Assembly (NCBI GenBank): GCA_025642065.1
Contig: JAODUP010000526.1
Coordinates: forward strand, 128,501 to 192,500
DNA from: Paralvinella palmiformis
Lineage: Eukaryota > Annelida > Polychaeta > Terebellida > Alvinellidae
DNA: 64,000 nt
Direction of reading: 5' to 3'
Shown: piece after piece, positions 11,200 to 23,133 of the stretch
Layout: each line of letters starts with the position of its first letter
Numbering within the stretch: the stretch's first letter is position 1
Made by a program: the position numbers and the translations under genes
The notes under the pieces: model-generated
Databases searched by the model: none
What the model was told of the DNA's origin: nothing
Seen by the model: the letters and a program-made list of their open reading frames with translations, nothing else

Positions 11200-11676
11200 A
11201 AGCAATTCCAATTCTGGAATTGCTTTGCTTATTTAAAAGAAATGGAATCGATAAATTTGGATTTTAAGTTTGCTACCAAAAAATATTAAATCCACAGATT
11301 AATTTACCATTAAATTTTTAAATTCAGAAATATTTCTTCCATGATAATCCTATTTGGAATATAAACTACTCAGAGTAGGTATATCAAGGTGACACAAGCC
11401 AGTATATGGTGATCAAGACCAGAGTGTTTGAGCACTTTCTATCTCCCAAAGATGCCAAAGTATGGTTGGGGATTTGAAGTTTAAATGCAAACAATGCGAC
11501 ATCCAGTAGTAGGCAGTATATAGTGTCATTATTCAGAATAATCGTTTTTGTGTTTGTAAACATAAAAATATATGGAATTGAATTGGAAGTGCTCTATTTG
11601 GAATTGATGAATTTGATGTGGAATTGACCAAATGGAATTCAGTGGAATTGACAAAATGGAATTGACCCCATGTCTA
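11200..11676. mobile_element. CAGACATGGG-family hAT MITE copy, 5' end decayed
   Basis: Ends in TTGACCCCATGTCT, the inverted form of the family terminus. It shares TTCAGAAATATTTCTTCCAT and many GGAATTGA words with 5344-5693. No matching left terminus or target duplication was found. Confidence 0.65.
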
Positions 11677-11694
11677 CTTAACCTAGATCCTGAA

Positions 11695-12588
11695 CAGGAT
11701 CAGAAAATAATTTTTTCAATTCAGTTGCCCCCGGGCAAGTAGATTGGAAATGCACTTGCCAAACAAATGGTTTCACTTGTCCAACAAAGTTTCACCTGAT
11801 CCAAAATTATCATTTATTTTTAATCTGCTATATTTCACCTGCCTACACATAAACATGTATTTGCAATAAAAATCGACAAATAGAGAAGTGTTTGATAAGA
11901 AATGCTTATTCAGTGAAACCCAGTGCTGCTTTGCTGAATTACCTGTAGCCATTTTCACTCTCACTAGGTCTATATAAATAAAATTTCAAATTACCAAAAA
12001 CATGTAGCCAGTAAACTGTAATGAACACAGCTTTTAATCGGCGACACCATTTAAATAAATGGTGTGTTGTCTCAAGCCAAGATTCTATATACGTGGTAGA
12101 GTCTATGCGTTTATGCGAATCAGACATAAAATGGAAAACATGTAAACGTACAAGTGTGATTCCATATGTGTGACTGCATATGTGATTTCTGAATGGGACA
12201 AAATTGACTGCTCCATGTAACGATTGGTGTGGGTCGTAACATTCTGGATTCAACCGTCTGATTCGAGCATCCAGGTAGGTTTTCCCAAGAAAAATAGGTC
12301 ACAATGTGTCCGAAACACATGGATACCGTATTATTGCATTCGCATACCGCATATGTGGAATCTCGCCTTTAGGAGTAGCTGGCACTCACAGCCAGCTTTC
12401 CATTGCGGATTATAAGTATAGGTACACAGCAGAAAAAAAACAATTATTTTAATTGGCTTGGTCATCAGGCATGCTCACACACATATTTGGTGAATTTTTG
12501 TCTCAGGCAAGTGATCGGCGATAAGCACTAGTCCGGCATGAAAATATACTTGCCCTGGGCATCCGGGCAACCGATTTTTCCAGCCCTG
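11695..12588. mobile_element. hAT-like element with perfect 8-bp target duplication
   Basis: The termini are CAGGATCAGAAAA and the inverse of CAGGGCTGGAAAA, and both subterminal regions contain GGGCAAGT. The flanking duplication ATCCTGAA is perfect (11687-11694 and 12589-12596). No transposase frame is intact. It abuts the MITE at 11200-11676 and ends about 70 bp before the small ORF at 12659. A second copy is at 48114-48694. Confidence 0.85.
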
Positions 12589-12658
12589 ATCCTGAAGTGT
12601 AACTGCTGTGTGTCTCGTTTGATTGGCTGTGGTATTATTGTGGAAAAAAGAGTAAAAT

Positions 12659-12793
12659 ATGGCTGGTATGGATAATGATGAAGGCATTCAAGGCTATTTA
12701 TATGAGCCAGAAAGATACGATTTCCCACATTTGTGTCAAGACAGTACCGATTCAAACGATTCGTCAGAATACAAAAACTTTGCCGTAAATTAG
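12659..12793 (+). CDS. Small ORF, acidic N-terminal exon-like peptide
   Basis: An ATG opens a 44-residue frame: MAGMDNDEGIQGYLYEPE, then an Asp/Ser-rich stretch (DSTDSNDSSE) and a stop. The DEGIxxYxxEPE plus acidic-Ser pattern resembles, from memory, the N-terminus of invertebrate P2X-purinoceptor-7-like / YqaJ-SWIM-type predicted proteins. No clear donor closes it and no downstream partner is seen, so it is probably a first-exon relic. Two SWIM relics elsewhere in the window fit that reading. Confidence 0.35.
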   Translation: MAGMDNDEGIQGYLYEPERYDFPHLCQDSTDSNDSSEYKNFAVN

Positions 12794-13126
12794 AGAGAAA
12801 TATTATTGAGGTTTAAATATTTATTCATCAATATTATGTAAAAGTTTGTAATCATTTGATTACCAGCATCTTTATAAATGTTAGCTAAATTGCAGAAAAG
12901 CGAATATATAGGCCTGTGATTATGAGCCAACTGAACTCACACAAAACCTCTGCTCTGCATGATCTTTTCACCAGGAACTGAACTATTCACCTTCGATTTT
13001 ATTTGGCTGTCAGTTAGTTTTGCCCCATTTTATATTCGTCTTTGGGAACCATCGGCCTCGATTTTATTCTCCCCATAAGTTAGTTAAAATGACCAAACAA
13101 AAAAAAACTTACATTGACAAGAGCAG

Positions 13127-13157
<31 letters not shown>

Positions 13158-14189
13158 CTGGTATACATCAGTAGTTTAAATCCATGTGCATAGTTTGAAG
13201 ACCTTGCTGACTGATGGAGTAGCTCTACCATCCAATATTTGGGCTGGCAGCAGTGTGAAGGGCAAGGATGGTTGCAAAGACAGACTGGATTCGCTCTGCT
13301 GGTAGGAAGGGCAAACAGGAGACGGCAGATGATTTTTTTGTGTTTTTGCATCTTCCACATACGTCTCGGCCAAACCCAAATTGAGAACTTTGCACCAAAT
13401 AGCCCGACTCCAATGAAAATGGCAGCCTCAGATCCTGATGTCAGTGATTACTTCACAGATAGCTCCCCAAAGTGCAGCCTCAAAGTCTAAAATGACTGTT
13501 ATCTGTTATTGTAATAGACCAATCCAGGCGAAATGCGTTATTATATTATACAACTGTATAGACTGAGACTATTATTTCAGCTAAACGACTGTATCTTTCC
13601 AAAGGATTTAGCACAATACTTATCATGGTATATATAACCCAATGATTGAGCAGACCGATTTTTCCAGATGACTGACACAGCTAAGATTGCGTTGTGAAAT
13701 TACTGAAAGAAACATTATTATTTAACCTAAGTTTGTTCACATTTTCAATAATCCTATATTATTACCACAACGATAAACACGCTCTTCTACGAAACCAAGA
13801 TGTCTATGCCAGCAAACGAATGAGATACGACGTTCTTGGGTATAAGTTGTCTTGTTACTGATACTGCCAAGTCACGATATGTGCTACTGAGACCAACAAC
13901 AGTAACAAAACAAATATATTTATTCATAATTACAAAAATCATATAATTCTGTATATGTTGATTAAGTATCATCATAAAGCCATGAATCATTATCATCAAC
14001 TTGTTTCGCTTCTATTTTCACTTCATAACTACATGAGTTTAGATCAAAATAAAGATTGATGTCTGTTTACATATAGACTAGACTAGAGTCTAGACATTTG
14101 CTAACACACTGAAGTTTCTTCTGATTAGTAAATTTCTTGACACTGAAATAGCACCAGCCATTAAGCCTATCTAACTTCTGTGTAATAAT
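12794..14189. other. Intronic or intergenic, TA run and ambiguous open stretch
   Basis: Contains a (TA)n run at 13129-13156. All three minus frames are open across about 13180-13370, including a pyrimidine-rich acceptor-like block before CAGAGCGAATCC, but no consistent exon model emerges. Nothing else is seen. Confidence 0.4.
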
Positions 14190-14331
14190 AGTGTTACTAA
14201 ATGCACTATAATTGTCAGTATGTTTATGTACGCGTGACTGTGTGCGCAGTAAGTTGGTAGCCTATGACCATGTCGTCCTTCTGGGAACACCATGTCCGTT
14301 TTAGAAAATTAGAAATGGCCACACTAGACCT
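14190..14331. mobile_element. TAGGGTGGCCA-family hAT MITE fragment
   Basis: Shares TTGGTAGCCTATGACCATGT, GGGAACACCATGTCC and the terminus AATGGCCACACTA with the complete copy at 19537-19797. The left end is lost. Confidence 0.6.
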
Positions 14332-14694
14332 AGTCAGGCTAGTGTATTGTCTGTATCATGTATATCACTATAGTATATGCACTCTGTTTTGGCTTGACGT
14401 GATGTTGGGATATACGCCACACGAGGTTGGACAACGAAGGTTTTGTCACTTCTGTGATGTGAACTGACCAGGTCACATAAATATATATATATATATATAT
14501 ACAAGGGTGAATTGTCCCCTTTATTAAGGGCGAATAACATTAAAGGGCGAATAGTCTTTTTATGCCGAGGACGAACACAATGTAGGCCGAATAGTCCATA
14601 ACCCCTTTTGGCTTCTCGGCAGATTCCTGTCCAGAAAGCGTATGCTTACATTTTTTAGTCATGACTATTAGTTTGATTTACACACACACATATA

Positions 14695-14729
<35 letters not shown>

Positions 14730-14734
14730 TTTAC
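14332..14734. repeat. Microsatellite-rich intron start
   Basis: (TA)n runs at 14478-14500 and 14696-14727, and imperfect GGGCGAATAGTCC repeats at 14520-14600. The second TA run begins only about 10 bp past the THAP exon donor. Confidence 0.7.
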
Positions 14735-15091
14735 CTTTCGTTTTTCTCTCATTTGTCGTGGCTGTTTTCTAGATGATACACCTGCCGTAGTGCTACGATG
14801 TTTAATTATGGTTGGTATGGCGTCATCAGTCAATCTGTGTGTGACAGGGAGACCAAGTAGCTCTGCCTTCAGATCCCGTTTTATATACTTTTGCTCAAAA
14901 TGATCACTACAAACGACGCTGTTTCGGCCAAATTTAAATGTTTGAATAGAATGTCCGGTGCCTAAATTATGAAGCCATTGCCGTACTCTTACTTTTTTCT
15001 CCTCTGTATTCGGCATTGGTACGCAAAAATAGTGTTTTTCTGGATTATGTCGTTTGTTATTTTTACAATCCCAAGCTTTGCATTGTGCCAT
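14735..15091 (-). CDS. THAP-domain first exon 1
   Basis: The ATG at 15091 opens a complete THAP (C2CH) DNA-binding domain in one exon: C4-x4-C9, W39, C61-x2-H64 (VVCSDHF), closing with the AVPTIF-box variant AIPTI at 91-95. A basic tail ends REKRK. The exon is exactly 119 codons and closes at donor GAAAG/GTAAAT (GT at 14734-14733), phase 0. THAP proteins bind DNA sequence-specifically in the nucleus. It is the THAP exon nearest the phase-0 acceptor at 9140, so the simplest gene model joins it to the three-exon C2H2 tail through a 5.6-kb intron. That join is inferred. Confidence 0.85.
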
Positions 15092-15654
15092 GTTGGCTAT
15101 GTAAATTATGGGATGTTGAATCCCATGGCGCATTGCGCGCCCGACTGCCAATCAAAACACCAGATTTCCTATCAACGACTTAACGTCATGATTCGAGATT
15201 TTTGTCGACCATAGAAATTAGTGGGCTTAATAAATTATTTTGATACTTCCACTCTGGCACGGGTGGATCTCCGCAATGGATTAAACAAACTGTATTTAGT
15301 TTATTTGCTAACACCACCAAGGTACCTTTAATGACAGAATTGCAGAATTTTTTTATTTATACATTTGCACAGTCAGACTCATTTGAACGTTGCACGGGAG
15401 AATAATGACTTGTCATCGGTCAGCCTTATTGATGAGCCATGTTTCAGCAATTTACATGACAGATATTCCAAATTACATGAGATAATGTCCTGAAAAAGAT
15501 TTTCTGCATGAGTGTGTGGTATCAATCATCAAATTTGGAGGCGGCATTAGCCTACTGAGCAGGAAGCCATGTGCCATAGTAATAGGACTAGGAGTGTGAG
15601 TTTAACATCACTGCTAATTCACGGATCATATGCTCCATATCATCAAGCCCATCT
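15092..15654. other. Upstream region of THAP exon 1
   Basis: Probable 5' UTR and promoter region of the minus-strand THAP exon. It is more GC-rich just upstream (GCGCATTGCGCGCCC near 15130). No TATA box or defined element was identified. Confidence 0.35.
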
Positions 15655-16540
15655 AGTTAATTTATTTATTTGGCATACCAAACTTATAGAGCTCTTTCCA
15701 TACTTAAAGCCTGTTCAAAAGCGCTGTACATAAACGTATGAAAAACCAGAATGAGATATAACAAATATAATACAATTATTTCATATAGACAGAATATACT
15801 GTATCATCTAATAAAGCTAAATTGGGATATATATAAATGACTAAGGAAGAAAAAGAAATTAAGCACCAAAATGGCTCGAGAACAAATGCGTTTTTAGTAA
15901 CGCTGACATTTTCATTCGCCATAGCTAGATGTTCTAACTCTTGAAACCACCAATGTCACTGAACCCATTGATTGCAGTGTTCTTCTTGGTTAGTAAATTG
16001 TCAACATGTCAGATTTGTATATTGTAGCCTGTTCATGTAAGGCTTTTCACGTTATAACTTCTTAATGGAGGGTCTGGGACAATCCATTAAGCAAAGCGTT
16101 ACAGTAGTTCAAGCGTAATGTTATATGATGATGATGATGTTTTACCGCCACTTTTGTGTACATGGTAGGCTAAATGGGACAAGCGTGATGTTATAAGCCC
16201 GTTGACTAGTGACTTAGTTTCAACACTTGTTAAGTAATGCCTAATCACGCCCAATGTTGCGAAGTTGGTGTTAGCAAGGCCTACAGATACTATTCAACTA
16301 TTTCTCCATATTCAGTGCACAGTCAAAGATAACACGGAAGTTCCCCACAGTATTCGCTGATGTTATATTAATGTCACCAACACAAGCAGTAACGTTTTCC
16401 ATATGGAGAGCATTATGCTTATACTTATAGCTATTATTTTGTGATCTGTTCAAAGTTAACACCTCAATTCTACTTAATATTTGTGGAACGCCTTGGGTCA
16501 GGAATATCAAAACATGGCAAAACATGTAAATACCCACAAA
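15655..16540 (-). mobile_element. L2/CR1-like LINE fragment, 3' end
   Basis: The minus frame at 16298-16537 encodes the post-RT region (KHNALHMENVTACVGDINI, NTVGNFRVIFDCALNMEK), matching the 'VKNLGVIFD' block of the other LINEs here. The 3' end reads TACAGCGCTTTTGAACAGG followed by a TAAA-type tail at 15655-15670. A SINE fragment lies inside it. Confidence 0.7.
16126..16190 (-). mobile_element. SINE fragment (family of 6684)
   Basis: Tail-side fragment with GATGATGATGATG, TTTTACCGCCACTT and ACATGGTAGGCTAAA; the tRNA-like head is missing. Confidence 0.65.
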
Positions 16541-16693
16541 GAAGATATTACAAATATCAACTGACTATTATTTAGTGTACCTACACTGTGTGTACAGGCA
16601 ATATAAAAAGATCCAGTGTTAAAATTCTCATTGCAAACAAGACTATTTTTTAAGAAGATAGTCTATAGTTCAATTTTCTGCTCAATTATACTG

Positions 16694-16874
16694 GTGATGA
16701 TGATTGGTGTTTTACTGCCACTTGTGTGCACATGGTAGGCTAAAAAGGCCGAGTGACCTCCAAAGGTAATGAAGCGAAGTCAAAGATGAAACACCCTTCA
16801 GATATGCTCACACCAAGATTTGAACTCAGGTGGTAGTGATCTGTGGTCCAATGTGCTACTAATTAGACCACAGA
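16694..16874 (-). mobile_element. tRNA-derived SINE (family of 6684)
   Basis: Near full length. The body (AAAGATGAAACACCCTTCAG, GTGGTAGTGATCTGTGGTCC) is nearly identical to 6684-6864, and the minus-strand B box TGAGTTCAAATC is slightly decayed. Confidence 0.8.
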
Positions 16875-17434
16875 GGCACTCAGGATATTGGTGACCAGAG
16901 TATATGTATATGCATCAGTATAAGTTAGTTTAAGTAAGAAGTACCAAAGATGGCTGGCAAGTATGAAAATACAAGAGCAGAGTGATGCTTCTAATGGGTA
17001 GATGCAATGATAAAAATATGGAAAATGGTGGAAACTGGTGATGTCTGCAGTTAGATCTATTTGTTTTGTTATTGAGCATGTCCACAATAATAAATAAATA
17101 GATAAAATATAATACATCAATATTTAGATATTGCAAAAATAACACTATGTGTAACAGGACAACTTAACTATTGGTACTGGTGTGACAAATGACTAGATGA
17201 GATATAATGGATCTGTAAGGATTTCAGCTTCAGTTCTCATACTGAAGTAATGAGAAAAATAATTTAACTACCGGTAACTAAATGTAAACAACCAGAAACA
17301 CAGATCATATATATGTTAACATCTACTTCTACCACTATACCAGATAAACTGTGTTGGTATTTTAAAGTGTGCAAGAAATGTAAGTCTATATACCATGTAC
17401 TATAGGGATATATATGGATAATCAATTATACATT
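16875..17434. other. Intergenic, no feature seen
   Basis: Short low-complexity ORFs only. Confidence 0.5.
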
Positions 17435-17831
17435 TGAATTGTAGAAGTTTAGTGAAACATTTTGAAGATCTAAGATATTTCTTAATAAACACTAATGGTA
17501 ACAATAAATTTGACGTTATTGCATTATCTGAAACCCGATTAATGCCCAGTAAAGCATGATTTATCAGATTTTGTTGTTTTAGATAGGTATACGTTACATA
17601 CCTCGTCTATAAATAGTAAATTGAAGATTGCATGGAAACTATTTTATAGAAATTCCAGTTAAAAATAGAAAGGTTCAAATTGGTTGTATATACAGACCCC
17701 CCCAAATACTGATATATGGATGTTTAATGAAGAATTACAGGTCGTCTGTCAAACATTGAAACATAATCCAACTTGTGGCGATTTATATATAGATCTCTAA
17801 ATATGAATCACACCAGGCCAGTAAAGATTTT

Positions 17832-18449
17832 GTGAATCAATTGTTTAGTAGTGGGTATTACACACTGATCAATTTACCGACATGGATAAATGGGAAGGTC
17901 AGTACATTAATTGATAATATAAACACTAATGTTATTGATGTAGATACGAAAAATGGTATTATTATTAACGATATTTCTGACCACTTACCTGTTTACACCA
18001 TTGTTAAATATTCAACATGTAAGATACATTTTACTAATAAATTGCCTATTTATAAAAAAGGTAGACTGTTGAAAGAGTCCAATATTGAAATGTTATTGAA
18101 CAGGTTAAGGGATCTTGATTGGACTGAAGTAACTAACTGTAATGATGTAAATACAGCTTATAGCACATCCCATTGTATGTTTACTGAGATATTCAATATC
18201 TGTTGTCCTATTATTCAGATGAATGCAAATTGTAAATCAAACCACAAAACTTGGTTAACCTCGAGCTTAGTAAATGCTTGTAAGAAGAAAAATAACCTAG
18301 ACAAGGTATTTTATAAATGGAGACCAAAAGAAGCTGAAACAAAATACAAAGTGTACAAAAATAAGCTGATTACCATGTTAAGGCTTTCTGAAAAACAATA
18401 TTATGGTAATAATGGTTATATGACTTATACATGTTATTCTGTTCATTAA
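17832..18449 (+). pseudogene. LINE ORF2 fragment: endonuclease C-terminus
   Basis: A 205-codon frame with the EEP-nuclease ending SDHLPV and a downstream Lys-rich linker. It is part of the element at 17435 and is truncated before the reverse transcriptase. Confidence 0.8.
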
Positions 18450-18576
18450 TACTTCCCTACTTAAATTATGCATGTGAGATATAGGCAAATACCTACATAT
18501 CTTGAGTACATACTTTGATGCTATTACAAACGAAAGCAATCCGTAATATTGCCAAAATTAGTTATTTAGATCATAC

Positions 18577-19299
18577 CAGACATGGGGTCAATTCCAGTTC
18601 GTCAATTTTAATTCTAACTCAATACCATTTGGTCAATTCCAAATCAAATTCATCAATTCCAAATAGAGCATTTCCAATTCAATTCCATATATATTTATAT
18701 GCTTTACCAACACAAAAAAGTTATTCTGAATAACGACACTATATACTGCCTACTACTGGACACAGACATGCAGCAGTGTTTGCATTCAAATATCAAATTC
18801 CCAACTGTACTGGCATCTTTGGGAGGTAGAAAGTGATCAAGCACTCAGGTCTTGATCACCATACTGACTTAATACTTTTGTCACTTAACTCACTTTTTAA
18901 ATTTGATATGTATACAGACAGACGTTGAGGATGATAAAGACACTAAGCTGAATGGCTCAGCTTTTTATAGTGATATTAGAATGACAGTACAATTGGTTGG
19001 TTATACAATGTAATCCAAATATATCAAAGCAGTGATTGCCAATCAGTGCTTCTTATCAAATTAGTTACTTTGATGTACCTACTCCAATCACTGATCTGAA
19101 TAGGTACTCGGAGTAGGTACTCTGAGTACCTACTTGGAATACCTACTCCGAAATAATTTTTAATTACAAAATTAAATGGTAAATTAATATGTGGATTTAA
19201 TTTTTTTTAGCAAATTTCAACTCCAATTTCATCAATTCAATTCTTTTTAAATTAGCAATTCAAATTCCCGAATTGGAATGCCCATCAATTCAATTTCTG
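18577..19299. mobile_element. CAGACATGGG-family hAT MITE inside a LINE
   Basis: Starts CAGACATGGGGTCAATTCC and ends CAATTTCTG. The flanks GATCATAC and GGTCATAG agree at six of eight bases. LINE coding resumes directly after it, which fixes its boundaries and shows that it inserted into an existing LINE copy. Confidence 0.65.
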
Positions 19300-19536
19300 G
19301 TCATAGCCATCCATTGTTTGTTCAATATAAGTGTTTGAAATATTTAGATATTGTAAAATTTAAAACCCTGATTATAATCTATAAAGCCAAAAATAACATG
19401 TTACCTTTCATCAATAATTTTTTAAAATAAAACTAGAAGAAATACATTCATATGGTAAGAGGTCTAGTAAAAAAAAGCAATTAATATTTTTCAGCACATA
19501 ATTAAGACTATTTTTATTTTTTCATATGACTGATAC

Positions 19537-19797
19537 TAGGGTGGCCAGACATTTGGCTTTGTGCCAGACTGTACGGCTTTTGAGCCAGTCGTCCTCCATC
19601 AGTTAAAAATAAATATTGATACTCATTTATTTTACTTCTGTGTAATACTAAAAGGGGTTTCTAAATGCACTATGTGTATGAGTGTGCAGTTGTGTGTGCA
19701 GTTGTGTGTGCATGTATGTGGTATGTTGGTAGCCTATGACCATGTCCTTTGGGGAACACCATGTCCTCCTTTAAAAAAATTATAAATGGCCACCCTA
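19537..19797. mobile_element. TAGGGTGGCCA-type hAT MITE
   Basis: Perfect 11-bp terminal inverted repeats TAGGGTGGCCA and TGGCCACCCTA, flanked by ACTGATAC (19529-19536) and ACTTATAC (19798-19805), an 8-bp duplication with one mismatch. No coding capacity. A partial copy is at 14190-14331. Confidence 0.85.
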
Positions 19798-20339
19798 ACT
19801 TATACTGATGCATGTCAGTAATTATATTTACTGTTCAAAAACAACATATATGATATAAGATGCACAATAATATTTTACAGCCACAATAATTAATCATTAC
19901 AAAATTAAATTTATATGGATTTGTTGTTGTTTCATGGATATAATTAAGTCTATTAATTCCATATCTTTTTAAATTTATAATGAATTTTTTGGATGTTATA
20001 TGTTAAGAAAGGATGCATTATATAAGCATTGCTTCAAGCATAAACTTGGCAACCCTGTCAAAATTTCAACCTTTTCAGGATATGGCATAGGTCTATTTTT
20101 TTGGTCTATTTCCCCCAAAAGAAAGGCAGGGGGATTTTATCCTAAGGGGTAATACGAATTCGATCAGCAGTCGTGATGACACAACCAGGCTTTGTTTTGT
20201 TTATTTTGTTGGGAAAAATCCTGAACATTTTGATGTAGTAGGTACATCAATGTGTTTTTTTTCTTTGTAAATCGTGTCGGTGGTTTTTAGGCACAGTACC
20301 ATCAGTGTATATTTACTATTAATAAAATACAGAGCTTAC

Positions 20340-20705
20340 CCTGTGTGCCTCTCTCTTCCGAACAACTGTTCTCATTGGAGCAGTTACTGTGGTACTTGTT
20401 ATGGGAGGCGGGCGTGTCATTTTGACGTTTGCCGGGTATATGGTAGGGACGGCGTCTTTCTTCAAAACCAATTTCGTCGCCAGTCCCATATTATATTGCA
20501 TTTTATTGTGAAAGTTATCATCAACAAAATGCTCGCTACATATGTATGATGTGCTGGTGGGGCGCCATTTGTCTCGCGTTCGTTGAACAAAACGCGTCCA
20601 GGCCGCCCTTAGTTTTTTCGCAGATGGTGAGGGAAATTCATGAACGGAAATCTCACTTTCCAATCTAATATTGCCGCATCCGTACACGACACAGCGCCAA
20701 ACCAT
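20340..20705 (-). CDS. THAP-domain first exon 2
   Basis: The ATG at 20705 starts MVWRCVVYGCGN. The THAP zinc ligands are C5-x4-C10 and C56-x2-H59 (YICSEHF), with W36 and the box AVPTIYP at 86-92. A basic linker follows, ending KREAHR. It is 122 codons, closing at donor CACAGG/GTAAGC (GT at 20339-20338) in phase 0. It is clearly diverged from the other three THAP exons. No downstream exon of its own is evident between 20339 and 15092 apart from a LINE. It may be a separate gene with unseen exons, or an alternative first exon for the C2H2 tail. Confidence 0.85.
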
Positions 20706-20922
20706 GTTTAACAATGATTCTATCGACTGGTATATAACTAAATATACCGGTCGTAATACACAGAACACAATATTAACAGTGATATCACACCAGTTCACGT
20801 TGTAAACAAAGCCAACAATGGCGGCGCTTAACACATGGTTAGGTTTGGCTGTTGTGACGTCACAAGCTTTATCGATCGACCCATTTTCGTGTACTGGTGT
20901 CATTTATTTCACAGACTGTTTG

Positions 20923-20965
<43 letters not shown>

Positions 20966-21303
20966 CATATATGTTGTGTTAGTGGGAATCCATTTACCAC
21001 TAGTTCTTGATACAAAACGCACTAATTAAGCCACCTTCGGCCTGCTCGTGGGTGGAGGAAACACGCAGACATATCTTATTTTCACGGGAATATTAGATCT
21101 ACTAGTACTACAGCCTTATAGAACGCACAGAGCAACTATAACCATAGTTTCACTGTCACTGTGGTGATGATAAAAAATTCCACGTCTTTTAATAAGCCAG
21201 TGGTGATACTAAAACGGTATATTAGTCGTTACATTATATTATTATTTCAAGTCGGCTAGCTACACAATAAAAGCTATAGGCCCCTATTCACTCCCTCCCC
21301 CCC

Positions 21304-21348
<45 letters not shown>

Positions 21349-23133
21349 GCCATAGATATACCCAAAGAAACAAGACATCTGACAAGACGAGTCAATGGGT
21401 GGTTGGTTATGTTTATAAGTATATATAGTGTGTGCTCAATTAATTACAATAATTCACAATATTATAGTAATTATATTATACTATTTCATGTTGTAAACAA
21501 AATCAGTTGCAAAATGGAAAAAAAGCATCGGCGTATCCGTCATATTATTCCACGTGTATCTGTTTTGACGTCACAATTAAGCTTCAGGCTATACTTCTCA
21601 TGCATGCACTTATATATAGCCACTCACTCACTCACTGTTATGAGCTGTAAGAATACACTTCGACACCATTTACTTAACGGTATAACATCCAAAAATCTGA
21701 AGAGAGCAATAATAAAACTGAAAATTCAAACATTTGACATGATTCCCACAGCCAAGGAAATTTTATTTTCCAGGACAAATAATACAAGATTTATAGGTAA
21801 TAAAGGATTATACTGACATTTTTATGGTACAGCTGCCTGATCCACTCACATTTATTTAAATTTTTAACTAACATGATATATATCAAGACTATGTACCAAC
21901 TAGTACTCCTTTTCTTCTACAAGGCAGCATAATTATTTATTCACATGTTTCTTATTGTTCTAAGTGAATTTTTTCACAGGCAATATTATTTCTAGTATAT
22001 TTCCTGATCTTGTCAATTCAAGGACATTTCCAAGACCCGAAAAATTAATTTATTATTTTCTAGACACGTGGGAACCATGTTTTGAAGAAAAGTGAGGAAC
22101 CGAACTGAAGTTTGTCGGGAAATACTATCCACTGACTATAACTAACACAGACGCCTTCTTTAAATTAAAAATGGTGTGTATTATATTTTCCATCATCCAT
22201 TTTCAGATAAAATTATTAATTTAAAATATTTGCTAGATTATAATTCACCATACAATGCATATGTACGTAAAACCAAAAAAGGAAGCAACTGGATTACTGG
22301 CTATATTTACTATTAAAAAAATATAATTGTATTATGTGTGTGAATTAACGATGATTATATGTATAATTATATCATATAAAATCATAGGCTGAATTTATAC
22401 ACTTACACCCATATACCCAATGTATGTGTGTGGTATTTTAGGCCTTACCCCTGATCACAATTGTAATTATATTCGGGCATTTCATGTATTTCCGAGAAAC
22501 ATCAGTTTTTAGTGCTATTCCAGGATCACATGACCTTGGCCGTACGCTTCCGAACGGTCTACTCTTTTTCTTCATATTTTTAATATCTCATGCAAATATG
22601 CTCACAAGTGTTCTAATTTATGTTTATATATATATATATATATATATTTTATGTGAACAAAAATTTAATACAAATTAAAAAATCAGTCTATATCTATATG
22701 ACCTAGTTATGAGAATCTAAAGAAGCTTTAGAAGTTTAGTCAAACAACAAAAACATATTGATCTTTTTCAAAACACTGTATTTATGAATATCAGTATCTA
22801 GATCTACTTAATCCAAACATACGTAATACTGAAACTGCTGAAGGAAATAATATATTGTGAGCTTCCTTAGAGATTTTGTTGCGAGCACCTGCCAGCCGTC
22901 CAATTTATGTTAATCACCAGAACAGCTGAGTCAGTTACCTTGCAACACGGGCGGTAATAGAGTAAATTGGGTCACGAAGAAGTAAATACAGGGGATAGAT
23001 TAACATGGTTTTCAGCCATGAATGCTGTGCTCAAGCTGTATTCCGACGGCCACGTATATTATAAACATACAAACCGGTCTTTCATTCAATTAAAATGTCA
23101 TATGATATGTACTCGTACATGATCGAAACATAC
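20706..23133. other. Repeat-rich spacer between THAP exons 2 and 3
   Basis: Holds a (CA)n run at 20925-20958 followed by TA, C-rich/(CT)n/(TA)n at 21296-21349 and (TA)n at 22625-22648. The 137-codon plus-strand ORF at 21403-21816 overlaps the repeat at 21740 and is not convincing. The promoter of THAP exon 2 should lie at its left edge. Confidence 0.5.
21740..22060. repeat. Interspersed repeat, second copy of the 5890-6100 family
   Basis: Ordered shared words with 5890-6100 (ATTCCCACAGCCAAG, TTTTTATGGTAC, TTTTTTCACAGGCAATAT, CATTTCCAAGACCCG). Class unknown. Confidence 0.5.

Larger units (their letters stand above)
17435..20065 (+). mobile_element. Non-LTR retrotransposon, RT core deleted, carrying two nested hAT elements
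   Basis: It begins in the endonuclease domain (NCRSLVKHFEDLRYFLI; DVIALSETRL; IGCIYRPPN) and continues to ISDHLPVYTIV at 17832-18449. It then jumps to the C-terminal block near 18450-18570 (LLPYLNYACEI, LLQTKAIRNIAKISYLDH) without the reverse transcriptase. After a MITE (18577-19299) the same block resumes (HPLFVQYKCLKYLDIVKFKT). A second MITE (19537-19797) interrupts the 3' UTR. The ending GGATGCATTATATAAGCA...GCTTCAAGCAT recurs at 24.6 and 39.9 kb. Confidence 0.85.

Noticed and set aside
13176..13379. Possible minus-strand exon (NHLPSPVCPSYQQSE...)
   Set aside because: All three minus frames are open and no consistent acceptor, donor and phase combination links it to the THAP or C2H2 exons.
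14661..14903. 80-codon plus ORF starting in a TA run
   Set aside because: Antisense to the THAP exon and driven by the TA microsatellite.
20274..20549. 91-codon plus ORF
   Set aside because: Antisense shadow of THAP exon 2.
21403..21816. 137-codon plus ORF
   Set aside because: Overlaps an interspersed repeat shared with 5.9 kb; composition is low-complexity and no domain is visible.
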